A stretch of 64,000 nt of DNA from Palleronia marisminoris (GTDB lineage: Bacteria > Pseudomonadota > Alphaproteobacteria > Rhodobacterales > Rhodobacteraceae), in the NCBI RefSeq assembly GCF_900172315.1, contig NZ_FWFV01000002.1, positions 432,244 through 496,243 of the forward strand, given 5' to 3'. Shown here piece after piece: positions 44,856 to 53,499 of this stretch (positions are counted from its first letter, which is position 1; the number at the start of each line of letters is the position of its first letter). The notes beneath the pieces were generated by a model. The model made no database searches, was not told where the DNA came from, and saw only the letters and a program-made list of their open reading frames with translations. The position numbers were made by a program, and so were the translations under genes.

Positions 44856-45647
44856 ATGGGCGCACTAGACGGCAAACGCGTCCTGATCATGGGGGTCGCG
44901 AACGAGCGCTCGATCGCGTGGGGCTGCGCCAAGGCCATGGCCGATGCGGGGGCAGAGCTTGCCTTCACCTACCAGAGCGAGATGATGCTGAAGCGGGTCG
45001 AACCGCTGGCCCAGAGCGTCGGCAGCGACATCCTGATCCCGGCCGATGTGTCGGACGATGCCAGCATGGACGCCGCCTTCGTCGCCCTGCAGGAGAAGTG
45101 GGACCGGTTGGACTGCGTCGTTCACGCCATCGCGTTCTCGGACAAGAACGAGCTCACGGGCCGGATCATCGACACCAGCCGCGAGAACTTCCGCAACTCG
45201 CTGTCGATCTCGTGCTACAGCCTGATCGACGTGTCGAAGCGTGCCTCGCAGATGATGACCGAGGGCGGGACGATCCTGACGATGACCTACCAGGGCTCGA
45301 ACAAGGTCACCCCGTTCTACAACGTCATGGGCGTGGCGAAGGCCGCGCTGGAATCGGCCGTGCGCTATCTCGCGAACGATCTCGGCCCCGACGGCATCCG
45401 CGTGAACGCGATTTCGCCCGGCCCGATGAAGACCCTCGCCGGAGCGGCCATCGGCGGCGCGCGCAAGACGTTCAAGTTCACCGAGCGGAACGCCCCCCTG
45501 CGCGCCAACGCGACGCTCGAGGCGATCGGCGCCACGGCGGTCTACCTCGCCTCGGACGGCGGTGCCTGCACCAGCGGCGAGATCCTCCACGTGGACGGAG
45601 GGTTCCATGTCCTCGGAATGCCCCAGGTCGACAACATCCAGGGCTGA
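44856..45647 (+). CDS. fabI: enoyl-ACP reductase (NADH)
   Basis: The 263-residue short-chain dehydrogenase-type enzyme has the FabI cofactor start LIMGVANERSIAWGCAKAM and the Tyr-x6-Lys pair in FYNVMGVAKAALES near residue 157. A substrate loop lies around ISPGPMKTLAGAAIGG. It does the last reduction of fatty acid elongation and is the usual triclosan target. It lies four bases after fabB. Confidence 0.97.
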   Translation: MGALDGKRVLIMGVANERSIAWGCAKAMADAGAELAFTYQSEMMLKRVEPLAQSVGSDILIPADVSDDASMDAAFVALQEKWDRLDCVVHAIAFSDKNELTGRIIDTSRENFRNSLSISCYSLIDVSKRASQMMTEGGTILTMTYQGSNKVTPFYNVMGVAKAALESAVRYLANDLGPDGIRVNAISPGPMKTLAGAAIGGARKTFKFTERNAPLRANATLEAIGATAVYLASDGGACTSGEILHVDGGFHVLGMPQVDNIQG

Positions 45648-46140
45648 GCGGGTCCTCGTCGTCCTGGGCGCCGCTGTCTGGGCCGAAGGCGCGCCCTCTC
45701 CTACCCTGCGGCGCCGTTGCGCGGCGGCCGCAGTGCTTTGGCATGAAGGCGGGTTCGACGCGGTGATCCCCTCGGGCGGCGTGGGCAAGCATCCCCCGGC
45801 CGAAGCGGACGTGATGACCGATCTGCTGATCGCCGCCGGGGTGCCTGAATCGGCCATCCGACCCGAACGGCACGCGACCCGCACGATCGAGACCGCGCAA
45901 AACGTCGCGCGGATGGTTCCGCCCTATGCGCGAATAACGGCGGTTTCGGACCGGTATCACCTGACGCGGATATGGGTTGCCTTCCAAACCGAGGGGCTGT
46001 CGGTGCAGCTCGCCTCGGCGCACCGGTCAATCCCCGCACCGCGTCGGTCCGTCACGGCGAAAGCCTGGGCGCGGGAAGTAGTCGGCAACGTAGCCTATCT
46101 GGTGGGCTGGGTCAGAAGTGCCCGAGGACGAGGCCGATGA
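45607..46140 (+). CDS. DUF218/YdcF-family protein
   Basis: I chose the ATG at 45607 with GGAGGG just upstream; it overlaps the fabI end by 41 bases. The 177-residue protein starts its DUF218 fold with RVLVVLGAAVWAEGAPSP. It has PSGGVGKHPPAEADVM near residue 60, TRTIETAQNVARM near residue 95 and VSDRYHLTRIW near residue 115, the conserved family positions. It has no obvious signal peptide. DUF218 proteins are linked to envelope functions in other bacteria; the reaction is unknown. Its 3' end overlaps the convergent 45-residue ORF. Confidence 0.8.
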   Translation: MSSECPRSTTSRAERVLVVLGAAVWAEGAPSPTLRRRCAAAAVLWHEGGFDAVIPSGGVGKHPPAEADVMTDLLIAAGVPESAIRPERHATRTIETAQNVARMVPPYARITAVSDRYHLTRIWVAFQTEGLSVQLASAHRSIPAPRRSVTAKAWAREVVGNVAYLVGWVRSARGRGR

Positions 46141-46249
46141 TGAACGCGCCGATCATGAACGCCATCAGCTTCGACAGGTAGGCAACCCCCGGCTCGGACG
46201 GGTTCAGTCGGGTCCAGATTTCACTGACGCGGTTCTTGAAGTCGGACAT
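46112..46249 (-). CDS. 45-residue single-helix membrane microprotein
   Basis: A short frame from ATG 46249 to TGA 46112 encodes a polar N-terminal half (SDFKNRVSEIWTRLNPSE) and a hydrophobic helix (LMAFMIGAFIIGLVLGHF). AGGACGAG lies upstream at a usable distance. Codon use is like the neighbouring genes. It overlaps the last 29 bases of the DUF218 gene convergently. The product is probably a single-pass inner-membrane protein of unknown function. Confidence 0.6.
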   Translation of the reverse strand: MSDFKNRVSEIWTRLNPSEPGVAYLSKLMAFMIGAFIIGLVLGHF

Positions 46250-46292
46250 TGTCTCGTCCTTTGCTTTGGGAGAGTCCCGGGGCCGTTAGACG

Positions 46293-46324
46293 AAAAAGGT
46301 GCACCACCTCGCAGCAGTGCACCT
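46293..46324 (-). terminator. Rho-independent terminator of the FKBP gene
   Basis: An AGGTGCAC / GTGCACCT stem (46297-46304 with 46317-46324) is followed on the minus strand by TTTTT. It lies 26 bases after the FKBP stop. Confidence 0.75.
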
Positions 46325-46349
46325 GGGGATCACGCAGTCGGTGACTGGA

Positions 46350-46787
46350 TCAGCTGGCCTGCTTGATCTCGACCAGTTCGACGTCGAAGGTCAGCTTCTG
46401 ACCGGCGAGCGGGTGGTTCGCGTCAAGCGTGACTTCGCTGTCATTCGCTTCGGTCACCATGACCGGCAGCGTCTGGCCGTCGGGGGTCTGCATCTGCAGC
46501 TGCGTGCCGGGATCGACCGGGATGTGATCCGGGATCTGCTCGCGCGGGACAGCCTGGATGCGGGCCGGGTCACGGTCGCCATAGGCTTCGGCGGGCTCGA
46601 CGACCACCTGCTTGGTGTCGCCCTCGGCCATGCCCTGCAGCGCGTTGTCGAGGCCCGGGATGATCTGGCCGCTGCCGAGCTGGAACTCGAGCGGGTCGCG
46701 ACCTTGGGAGCTGTCGAATTGCGTCCCGTCAGCGAGGCTGCCGGAGTAGTGCATACGTACGGTATCGCCTGCCTTTGCCTGGCTCAT
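46350..46787 (-). CDS. FKBP-type peptidyl-prolyl cis-trans isomerase (SlyD-like)
   Basis: GGAAGG precedes the ATG at 46787. The 145-residue protein has the FKBP start VRMHYSGSLADGTQFDSS, the LGSGQIIPGLDNALQGM signature near residue 45, and the inserted IF (chaperone) domain containing QAVPREQIPDHIPVDPGTQL (in parts). It ends with VELVEIKQAS and lacks the His-rich metal tail of E. coli SlyD. It should be a cytoplasmic folding catalyst and chaperone. Confidence 0.93.
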   Translation of the reverse strand: MSQAKAGDTVRMHYSGSLADGTQFDSSQGRDPLEFQLGSGQIIPGLDNALQGMAEGDTKQVVVEPAEAYGDRDPARIQAVPREQIPDHIPVDPGTQLQMQTPDGQTLPVMVTEANDSEVTLDANHPLAGQKLTFDVELVEIKQAS

Positions 46788-47004
46788 GTCTAATCCTTCC
46801 GTGTGGGGAGTGAGAGTTTGTCGAGGCCGCCAGTCTCGGCGGGTACTCGGTGAGACCCCTTCGACATGGGGCAGCAGGCCCCGTGTCTCAACCGGTGTCC
46901 GCCAAATAATCCCGATTCTCGCGTGATTTTCTGCCTTTTCCACGGAAATCAGCCATCTTGTGCGGCGCACCGCCCCATGCGACGGTCGCGCGCAAGGAGT
47001 TCCC

Positions 47005-47817
47005 ATGCCCGATTTCACCACCTCGGATGGCCTGCGCCTGCATTACGAAGATTGCGGCACGGGCCAGCCGATCCTGTGCCTGTCCGGCCTGACCCGGACC
47101 GGTCGCGATTTCGACTACCTTGCCCCGCACCTGTCGGACGCGCGGATGATCACGCTCGACTATCGCGGTCGGGGCATGTCCGACTGGGGTGCCCCCGACA
47201 GCTATAACATCCAGACGGAGGGGCGGGATGCGCTGGAACTTCTCGACCACCTCGGGCTGGACCGCGCCGCGATCATCGGCACCTCGCGCGGGGGGTTGAT
47301 CGCGATGCTGCTGGCCGCCACCGCCAGGGACCGCGTCGCCGGCATCTGCCTGAACGACATCGGGCCCGATATCGCGCCCGCCGGCCTCGACGCGATCCGG
47401 GGCTATGTCGGCCGGAACCCCGCCGCCCGCACGTATGACGAGGCGCTCGCCGGCCGCGCGGCGCTGCTGCCGGGCTTTGCCAACATTCCCGAAAGCCGCT
47501 GGCGCGAAGAGGTGATGAAACACTACGAGGAAACGCCCGACGGCCTCGTCATCACCTACGATCCCGCGCTGGCCCGCACCCTCGAAGGTGACGGCGCCGC
47601 ACCGGATCTCTGGCCGCTGTTCGACGCGACCCGGGGGCTTCCGCTGGCCTGCATCCGGGGCGCGAACTCGGACCTTCTGGCCCCCGGGACCGTCGCGGCG
47701 ATGCTGGCGCGCCGGCCCGACATGATCGTCGCCGAGGTGCCCGACCGCGGCCACGTGCCATTCCTCGACGAACCCGAAGCGCTGCAAGCCATCGCGAAAT
47801 GGAGAGAACTCCTGTGA
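47005..47817 (+). CDS. alpha/beta-hydrolase
   Basis: AAGGAG precedes the ATG at 47005. The 270-residue protein has the oxyanion region LCLSGLTRTGRDFDYLAP, LDYRGRGMSDW, and the nucleophile elbow IGTSRGGLIAML with Ser near residue 96. A final His lies in DRGHVPFLDEP. It resembles 3-oxoadipate-enol-lactonase-like hydrolases, but the substrate is unknown. Its stop overlaps the next gene by four bases (GTGA), so the two are coupled. Confidence 0.88.
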   Translation: MPDFTTSDGLRLHYEDCGTGQPILCLSGLTRTGRDFDYLAPHLSDARMITLDYRGRGMSDWGAPDSYNIQTEGRDALELLDHLGLDRAAIIGTSRGGLIAMLLAATARDRVAGICLNDIGPDIAPAGLDAIRGYVGRNPAARTYDEALAGRAALLPGFANIPESRWREEVMKHYEETPDGLVITYDPALARTLEGDGAAPDLWPLFDATRGLPLACIRGANSDLLAPGTVAAMLARRPDMIVAEVPDRGHVPFLDEPEALQAIAKWRELL

Positions 47818-48767
47818 ACATCGACCGGATCGAAGCCGCGCAAGAGCGGATCCGCGGGCTGGCCCGCGTGACGCCCATCCTGACCTCTCCGTTCCTGGAC
47901 GAGATCGCGGGGCGGCGGGTCTTCGTGAAGGCCGAACCGCTGCAGGTGACCGGCAGCTTCAAGTTCCGCGGCGCGCTATCGGCGCTGTCGGCCCTGCCCT
48001 CCGGGCTCGGCGTGCTCGCCTATTCCTCGGGGAATCACGCGCAGGGCGTGGCCATGGCCGCCCGGCTTCAGGGTCGCGAGGCGGTGATCGTGATGCCGGA
48101 CGATGCTCCGGCCCTGAAGATCGAGAACACCCGTTCGCTGGGGGCTGAGGTCGTGCTGTATGACCGTGCGGCCGGGGAGAGCCGCGAAGAAATCGGCGCC
48201 GCGCTGTCGGCCGAGCGGGGCCTGCACCTCGTGAAGCCCTATGACGACCCCGACGTGATCGCGGGACAGGGGACGGTCGGGCTGGAGCTGGCCGATCAGC
48301 TGCCCGCCGATGTGCAGGGCGATGTGCTGGTCTGCTGCGGCGGCGGCGGGCTGTCTTCGGGCGTCGCGCTGGCGCTCGAGGCAAGGCGCCCGGATCTGCG
48401 GGTCCGCCCGGTCGAGCCTGCGGGCTTCGACGATACGACCCGGTCGCTGCGGTCGGGTCAGCGCGTGACGAACGACCGGCTCAGCGGGTCGATCTGCGAC
48501 GCGATCCTGACACCCGCGCCCGGAGAGCTGACATTTCCGATCCTGCAACGCCTGGCGGGGCCGGGCCTCGTGGTCACCGACGACGAGGCATTGCACGCCA
48601 TGGCCCATGCGGCGATCCGCCTCAAGCTCGCGACAGAACCGGGCGGTGCCGTGTCGCTGGCCGCCGCGCTGTTCCGGCAGGACCAGATCGAGGGCGACGC
48701 GGTGACTGTCGTCGTTTCCGGCGGGAACGCCGACCCGGAGACGCTCGCCCGCGCGCTGACCCTCTGA
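47814..48767 (+). CDS. PLP-dependent threonine dehydratase/serine racemase-type enzyme
   Basis: I take GTG 47814 as the start; GGAGA lies about 8 bases upstream, and family members begin NIDRIEAAQ. An ATG at 47799 is the alternative. The 317-residue fold-type II enzyme has the PLP lysine in TGSFKFRGALSAL near residue 51, SSGNHAQGVAMA near residue 73, the glycine loop VLVCCGGGGLSSG near residue 175 and VVVSGGNADPE near the end. It lacks the C-terminal regulatory domain of biosynthetic IlvA, so a catabolic threonine/serine dehydratase or racemase is likely. Confidence 0.9.
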   Translation: MNIDRIEAAQERIRGLARVTPILTSPFLDEIAGRRVFVKAEPLQVTGSFKFRGALSALSALPSGLGVLAYSSGNHAQGVAMAARLQGREAVIVMPDDAPALKIENTRSLGAEVVLYDRAAGESREEIGAALSAERGLHLVKPYDDPDVIAGQGTVGLELADQLPADVQGDVLVCCGGGGLSSGVALALEARRPDLRVRPVEPAGFDDTTRSLRSGQRVTNDRLSGSICDAILTPAPGELTFPILQRLAGPGLVVTDDEALHAMAHAAIRLKLATEPGGAVSLAAALFRQDQIEGDAVTVVVSGGNADPETLARALTL

Positions 48768-49503
48768 TGGCCCCCTCGCGATCCGCGAAAGCGGCCGCGG
48801 CGCGCCGGTCGTTCTGCTGCATGGCGAGGGGCTCCACGGGTCGATCTGGAACGGGCTCACCCTGCCGGCCGCGTTCTGTCCGTGGACCTGCGCGGGCATG
48901 GCGGATCCGAGGTCACGGAGCCGCCCTACGCCATGGGTGCGCTCGTTCGCGATATCGAGGCGGCGCTGGACGATCACGGGGTGAAGGACGCGGTTTTCGT
49001 GGGCCACGCGCTCGGCGGGATGATTGCGCAGGCGCTGGCCGTGAAGCGGCTGGACCTCGCCCGTGGCCTCGTCCTGACCGGCAGCGCCGCAAAGAGGGGC
49101 ACGGCAGCGCAATGGCACGCCGAGGCCGAGGTGGGCGGAACGCGGCATGGAGGCCGTCGCCACCGACCGCGCCCGCGCCTGGGTGCCTCGGCGGTGTGAA
49201 CCCGAAGCACTGCGGGACAGGCTCCTGCGTTGCGACCCGCGCGGCTATCGCGGCGCCTGCACGGCCATCGCCGGGACTGACCTGATGGCAGCGACGGCAA
49301 CCCTGCGCCTGCCTGCGCTGATCCTTGCCGGGACCGAGGATCGCGCCGTGCCCCCGGACCTCGCCCGCGAGACGGCTCAGCTCATCCCGGGCGCAGAGGT
49401 CGTGTTGCTGCGCGGCGCGGGGCACGTCGCGGTACTGGACGCACCCCAAGAGGTCGCGCCAAGGATCGGCAGGTTCCTCTCACGGATCGGCCATTGCATC
49501 TGA
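48767..49503 (+). pseudogene. frameshifted alpha/beta-hydrolase
   Basis: Parts of one hydrolase lie in shifting frames. After ATG 48767 the frame is lost within a C-run (about 48770-48775). LAIRESGRGAPVVLLHGEGL is then read in a second frame. From about 48880, VDLRGHGGSE and the nucleophile elbow FVGHALGGMIAQAL follow in a third. From about 49147, the cap and C-terminal part including LILAGTEDRAVPPDL and GAGHVAVLDAP is in the second frame again. At least three indels are needed, so it is a decayed gene unless the assembly is faulty. It resembles enol-lactonase-type hydrolases. Confidence 0.75.
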
Positions 49504-49604
49504 CGGGGCCGCGGCGATACCACCGCACCGCCGAAGAATTCGCACTTACAGCGTTGACCTGCGAAAGCGGCCCCCCGATACCGCGCCGATCCACCGGAGA
49601 TCCG

Positions 49605-50810
49605 ATGCGCCACCGCCTGCCCCTTCTCTTCATCTTCATGACGCTCGCCATCGACGCGATGGGGATCGGCGTGGTGATCCCGGTGATGCCGGCGCTGATC
49701 CGCGAGATCGAGGGCGGCACAATCGCCTCGGCCGCGGTCTGGGGGGGCATCTTCTCGACGGTCTACGCGCTGATGCAGTTCCTGTGCGGCCCGCTTCTGG
49801 GCGCGCTGTCGGACCGCTACGGACGGCGGCCGCTGCTACTGATCACCCTGACGATCATGTCGCTCGACTATGTCATCGTGGCACTTGCCGGCAGCGTCTG
49901 GCTGCTGCTCGGCGCGCGGGTCATGGGCGGGATCGCGGCCTCGACCCGGTCGGTCGCCACGGCCTTCATCGCCGACATCTCGACCCCCGAGCAGAAGGCC
50001 GCGCGCTTCGGCCTCGTCGGGGCGGCCTTCGGGCTGGGATTCGTTGCCGGCCCGCTGCTGGGCGGCCTTCTGGCCGAGTTCGGAACGCGCGCGCCGTTCT
50101 GGGCCGCCGCAGCGCTGGCACTGGCGAACATGCTTCTGGGCCTGTTCATCCTGCCCGAGACCGTGACCGACGAGATCCGCCGCCCCTTCCATTGGAAACG
50201 TGCGAACCCGTGGAGCACGCTGCTCGACCTGGGGCGCACCGAAAGGGTCGGGCGGCTGACCTTCCTGTTCTTCCTCTACCAGACCGCCTTCTTCGTCTAT
50301 CCCGCGATCTGGGCCTATTTCGCGGTCGAGCGGTTCGACTGGTCCCCCCGCACGATCGGCCTGTCGCTGGGCCTGTTCGGCATCTCCCTGGCCATCGTGC
50401 AGGGCTGGCTGATCCGCTACGTCCTGCGCTGGTTCGGCGACCGCGGCACCGTGTTGTGGGGCCTTCTGTTCAACGCCGTCGTGTTCCTGCTGCTCGGAGT
50501 GCTCGAGGACGGCACGATTGCGCTGATGCTGACCCCGCTGGCTGCCATCGGCGGCGTGGTCATCCCGGCCCTGCAGGCGATGATGAGCCGCGCGATCCCC
50601 GACAACGCACAAGGCGGTCTGCAGGGCCTTCTGACGAGCGCAGGCGCGCTCGCCATGATCGTCTCGCCCCTGGTGATGAGCCAGGTGTTCTGGCTCGCGA
50701 CCGCAGAGAACGCCCCGATCTACCTGCCGGGGCTGCCTTTCCTGCTATCGATGGGCCTGATGGGCATCTGCGTCGTGGTGTTCCTGGGCCGCAAGCGGAT
50801 GCGACCCTAG
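49605..50810 (+). CDS. MFS efflux transporter, TetA-like (DHA1 family)
   Basis: The ATG at 49605 has GGAGAT upstream. The 401-residue protein has about 12 hydrophobic segments and the motif-A loop GALSDRYGRRPLLL between helices 2 and 3 near residue 68. GARVMGGIAASTRSVATAFI and LGFVAGPLLGGLLAEFG follow, as in TetA-type proton/drug antiporters. The exported compound cannot be stated. It follows the hydrolase pseudogene and converges on the aminotransferase gene with a 4-base overlap. Confidence 0.88.
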   Translation: MRHRLPLLFIFMTLAIDAMGIGVVIPVMPALIREIEGGTIASAAVWGGIFSTVYALMQFLCGPLLGALSDRYGRRPLLLITLTIMSLDYVIVALAGSVWLLLGARVMGGIAASTRSVATAFIADISTPEQKAARFGLVGAAFGLGFVAGPLLGGLLAEFGTRAPFWAAAALALANMLLGLFILPETVTDEIRRPFHWKRANPWSTLLDLGRTERVGRLTFLFFLYQTAFFVYPAIWAYFAVERFDWSPRTIGLSLGLFGISLAIVQGWLIRYVLRWFGDRGTVLWGLLFNAVVFLLLGVLEDGTIALMLTPLAAIGGVVIPALQAMMSRAIPDNAQGGLQGLLTSAGALAMIVSPLVMSQVFWLATAENAPIYLPGLPFLLSMGLMGICVVVFLGRKRMRP

Positions 50811-52186
50811 AGCCCCGCGCCGTTCACCGCCTTGACCGTTGCCTCGACGATCCGGTCGGCCTCGTCCGTCGTCAGGCTGAACGGGGGCGCGAAGCCCAGG
50901 ATGTCGCCGCCCGGCATGGCACGGCCGATCACATGCGACTTGGCGAGTTCGGCCACCACCTTCGCGCCGATCTTGCGGGAGGGGTCGTAGAACGTCCGCC
51001 GCGCGCGGTCCTCGACAAACTCGACGGCGCAGAGCATCCCCTCGCCCCTTACCTCGCCCACATGCGGATGGTCTGCCAGTTCCTCCTTCATGCGACGGTT
51101 CAGATAGGTGCCGACCTCGCCCGCGTTCTGTACGAGGTTCAGCTCGTCCAGCAGCTTGAGATTCGCCACACCCGCCGCAGCCCCGATCGGGTGAGCCGAA
51201 TAGGTCCAGCCGTGGCCCAGGGGGCCATTCTCGTCCGTGCCCTGCTCTAGCACTTTCCACACCTTGTCGCTGACGATCGATCCCGACAGCGGCGCATAGG
51301 CCGAGGTCAGCCCCTTCGCGATGGTGATGAAGTCGGGCTTCATCCCGTAATGCTCGGACCCGAACATCGTTCCGAGGCGCCCGAAGCCGGTGATGACCTC
51401 GTCGGCCACCAGCAGGATGTCGTGCTTGTCCAGGATCGGCTGGATCGCCTCCCAATAGCCGGTGGGGGCCGGAACGATGCCACCCGTGCCCAGCATCGGC
51501 TCGGCCCAGAAGGCGGCGATGGTGTCGGCGCCCTCGCGCTCGATCATCTCTTCCAGGTCGGAGGCGCATTGGGCGACGAACTCCGCCTCGTTCTGCTCGA
51601 AATTGTCGCGGCGATAGAAATACGGCGCGGTCGTGTGCAGGATCGGGGAAAGCGGCAGGTCGAACTTGTCGTGGAACAGCGGCAGGCCGGTCAGCGAGCC
51701 TGTCATCAGCCCCGACCCGTGATAGCCCCGCCAGCGCGAGATGATCTTCTTCTTCCGCGGCAGTCCACGGATGTTGTTGTAGTACCAGACCAGCTTGAGG
51801 TTCGTTTCGTTCGCGTCGGATCCCGAAAGCCCGAAATAGACCTTGTTCATGTGGTCGGGCGCACGGTCGGTCACCATCTTCGCCAGCGTGATCGAGGCCT
51901 CGGTCCCATGGCCGACATAGGCGTGATAATAGGCAAGCTCCTGCGCCTGCTTGGCAATGGCGTCCGCGATCTCCTGCCGACCGTAGCCTACGTTCACGCA
52001 ATAGAGCCCGGCGAACCCGTCTAGCCAGCGCTGGCCGTCGCGATCCTCGATATACACGCCTTCGCCCGTGCGGATGATGCGCCCCTGCGCCTCGCCCCGT
52101 GCGTGCTGCCCCAGATGCGTGGACGGGTGCAGGAAGCTATCGCGATCCCATTGTCCCAACTGATCGTTCTGCCGCGCGTCGTCCAT
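50807..52186 (-). CDS. class III aminotransferase (omega-amino acid:pyruvate type)
   Basis: AGGAGGG precedes the ATG at 52186. The 459-residue fold-type I PLP enzyme has GLYCVNVGYGRQEIADA near residue 75, YFGLSGSDANETNLKL near residue 115, the cofactor Asp in LLVADEVITGFGRLG and the PLP lysine in ITIAKGLTSAYAPLS near residue 287. The sequence is close to putrescine/taurine/beta-alanine:pyruvate aminotransferases of marine alphaproteobacteria. The amine donor is uncertain. It has no obvious operon partner. Confidence 0.92.
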   Translation of the reverse strand: MDDARQNDQLGQWDRDSFLHPSTHLGQHARGEAQGRIIRTGEGVYIEDRDGQRWLDGFAGLYCVNVGYGRQEIADAIAKQAQELAYYHAYVGHGTEASITLAKMVTDRAPDHMNKVYFGLSGSDANETNLKLVWYYNNIRGLPRKKKIISRWRGYHGSGLMTGSLTGLPLFHDKFDLPLSPILHTTAPYFYRRDNFEQNEAEFVAQCASDLEEMIEREGADTIAAFWAEPMLGTGGIVPAPTGYWEAIQPILDKHDILLVADEVITGFGRLGTMFGSEHYGMKPDFITIAKGLTSAYAPLSGSIVSDKVWKVLEQGTDENGPLGHGWTYSAHPIGAAAGVANLKLLDELNLVQNAGEVGTYLNRRMKEELADHPHVGEVRGEGMLCAVEFVEDRARRTFYDPSRKIGAKVVAELAKSHVIGRAMPGGDILGFAPPFSLTTDEADRIVEATVKAVNGAGL

Positions 52187-53253
52187 CGCACCCTCCTTTG
52201 GTTGCCTTGCCCCGCAATACGCCTGCGCGGGTGCGGTTCCAACCCCTCGACCCGGGGCCGCCTCGGCCTCCTCTTCCACGGCGGCACGGAGCAGGTCGAA
52301 CGCGGCATGGCCGAGACCTGTTGCGACGGCATCATGGGGACCGGCGACGCCTCGGGCGACTGCCCTGCCATCGCCCCCTGCTGCCGTCCGGCTTCGACGC
52401 CCGTGCCGCACCTGACCTGGGACGGCCGCCCGTTCCAGAACGAGGAGTCCGCGATCTTAGTCTCGCCGGCTGCCACGCGCCCTTCTGCCGGACTGGGGGG
52501 TATCCTGCCCGACTGGGGCGCGCACACCGTCTCGATCCACGAGACGGACCAGACCTTCCTGCGCCCCCGACATGGTGGTCCACCGTCATGCCCGCACTCT
52601 GGATGAAGGATGGGGACATCGAAATCACCGTGCCGATCCTGAGGCAAGTGGAAGGGACGATTGGCTATATGAATATTCGCGTAATCGGTGTTCAATCGAT
52701 GCGTCCGTCGGCGGCAAAGCAGCACTTATCCGATTTCGTTGCGTTTCCACGATCTCGAACCTCGGAGTGCTTGGGGCGCGGGTCCGCGTGCTGGACGTGC
52801 CAGAGGTCGGCGAGGCCAACATCTTCGCCGCGCGCGTCGTCTCGCGCTTGCTGGACCGCAGGCAAGAGTGAAGCACCCTGCCCCTGCGGGTTGCCGCCTC
52901 GACCAGCCCTACTCCACAATGAAGCTCGGGCGGATGGACGGCGGCACGGCCGGCACCGTGGTCGTTGGCTTCGCCTCGACCGAGTGGGAGTTGCAGCCGG
53001 TCACCGCCGCTGACGATGAGCGCGCAATCGCGGGAATGCGCGAATTCTGCAATTCAACTTCGCCTTCCGCCATGCGCAAAGCCCATGGAGGCGCGAATAT
53101 CGAAACCTCGACGAACTGGCGGGTCTGAAGCCGGTGACAGGCAACGAGGCGCGGGCGGATGAGCATGTCTCTGTGAACCCGGTCGCCGCCTGTATCACCA
53201 TGTTGGAGAATGCTGAACGCCCAACTGCTGTAAGGTAAAGCACCGCTCCAAAC
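52187..53253. other. gene-poor stretch with decayed coding remnants
   Basis: About 1.07 kb hold no intact recognisable gene. A plus-strand frame up to 52606 (from about ATG 52307) has good codon use and a Cys-rich start (AETCCDGIMGTGDASGDCP). The end of another frame (about 52755-52871) reads NLGVLGARVRVLDVPEVGEA. A third frame from ATG 52919 to 53128 reads KLGRMDGGTAGTVVVGFAST. None has a convincing start or a family I know. Local A+T rises towards the end. I read this as remnants of lost genes between the aminotransferase and the ribosomal operon. Confidence 0.5.
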
Positions 53254-53283
53254 AAAAACGCCCCGGCCACATCGGCCGGGGCG
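53254..53283 (-). terminator. Rho-independent terminator of the ribosomal protein operon
   Basis: A 10-bp GC stem (CGCCCCGGCC / GGCCGGGGCG, 53274-53283 with 53259-53268) has a 5-base loop. It is followed on the minus strand by TTTTTGTTT. It begins 25 bases after the rpmD stop. Confidence 0.92.
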
Positions 53284-53307
53284 CTTCAATTCGACCGAGC
53301 GAGGCGT

Positions 53308-53496
53308 TCAGCCGCGCTCTTCGACGATCTGCACGAGGTGCGGGACCTTGTTCACCATGCCGCGGATCGAGGGCGTATCCTCGAGTTCGCGCGTGCGGTG
53401 CATCTTGTTCAGGCCCAACCCGACGAGGATCTGGCGCTGGACGGCGGGGCGGCGGATCGGCGAGCCGATCTGCTTGACGACGATGGTCTTGGCCAT
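53308..53496 (-). CDS. rpmD: 50S ribosomal protein L30
   Basis: The 62-residue protein [20 protein letters not shown] with [17 protein letters not shown] is a normal-length bacterial L30. It lies 3 bases after rpsE and is the last gene of the operon here. A strong terminator follows, and rplO and secY, its usual partners, are absent. Confidence 0.97.
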   Translation of the reverse strand: MAKTIVVKQIGSPIRRPAVQRQILVGLGLNKMHRTRELEDTPSIRGMVNKVPHLVQIVEERG

Positions 53497-53499
53497 GGT

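Noticed and set aside
53254..53283. Terminator assigned to a plus-strand gene before rpmD
   Set aside because: The A-run is on the plus-strand 5' side and becomes a T-run only on the minus strand, so it serves the ribosomal operon.
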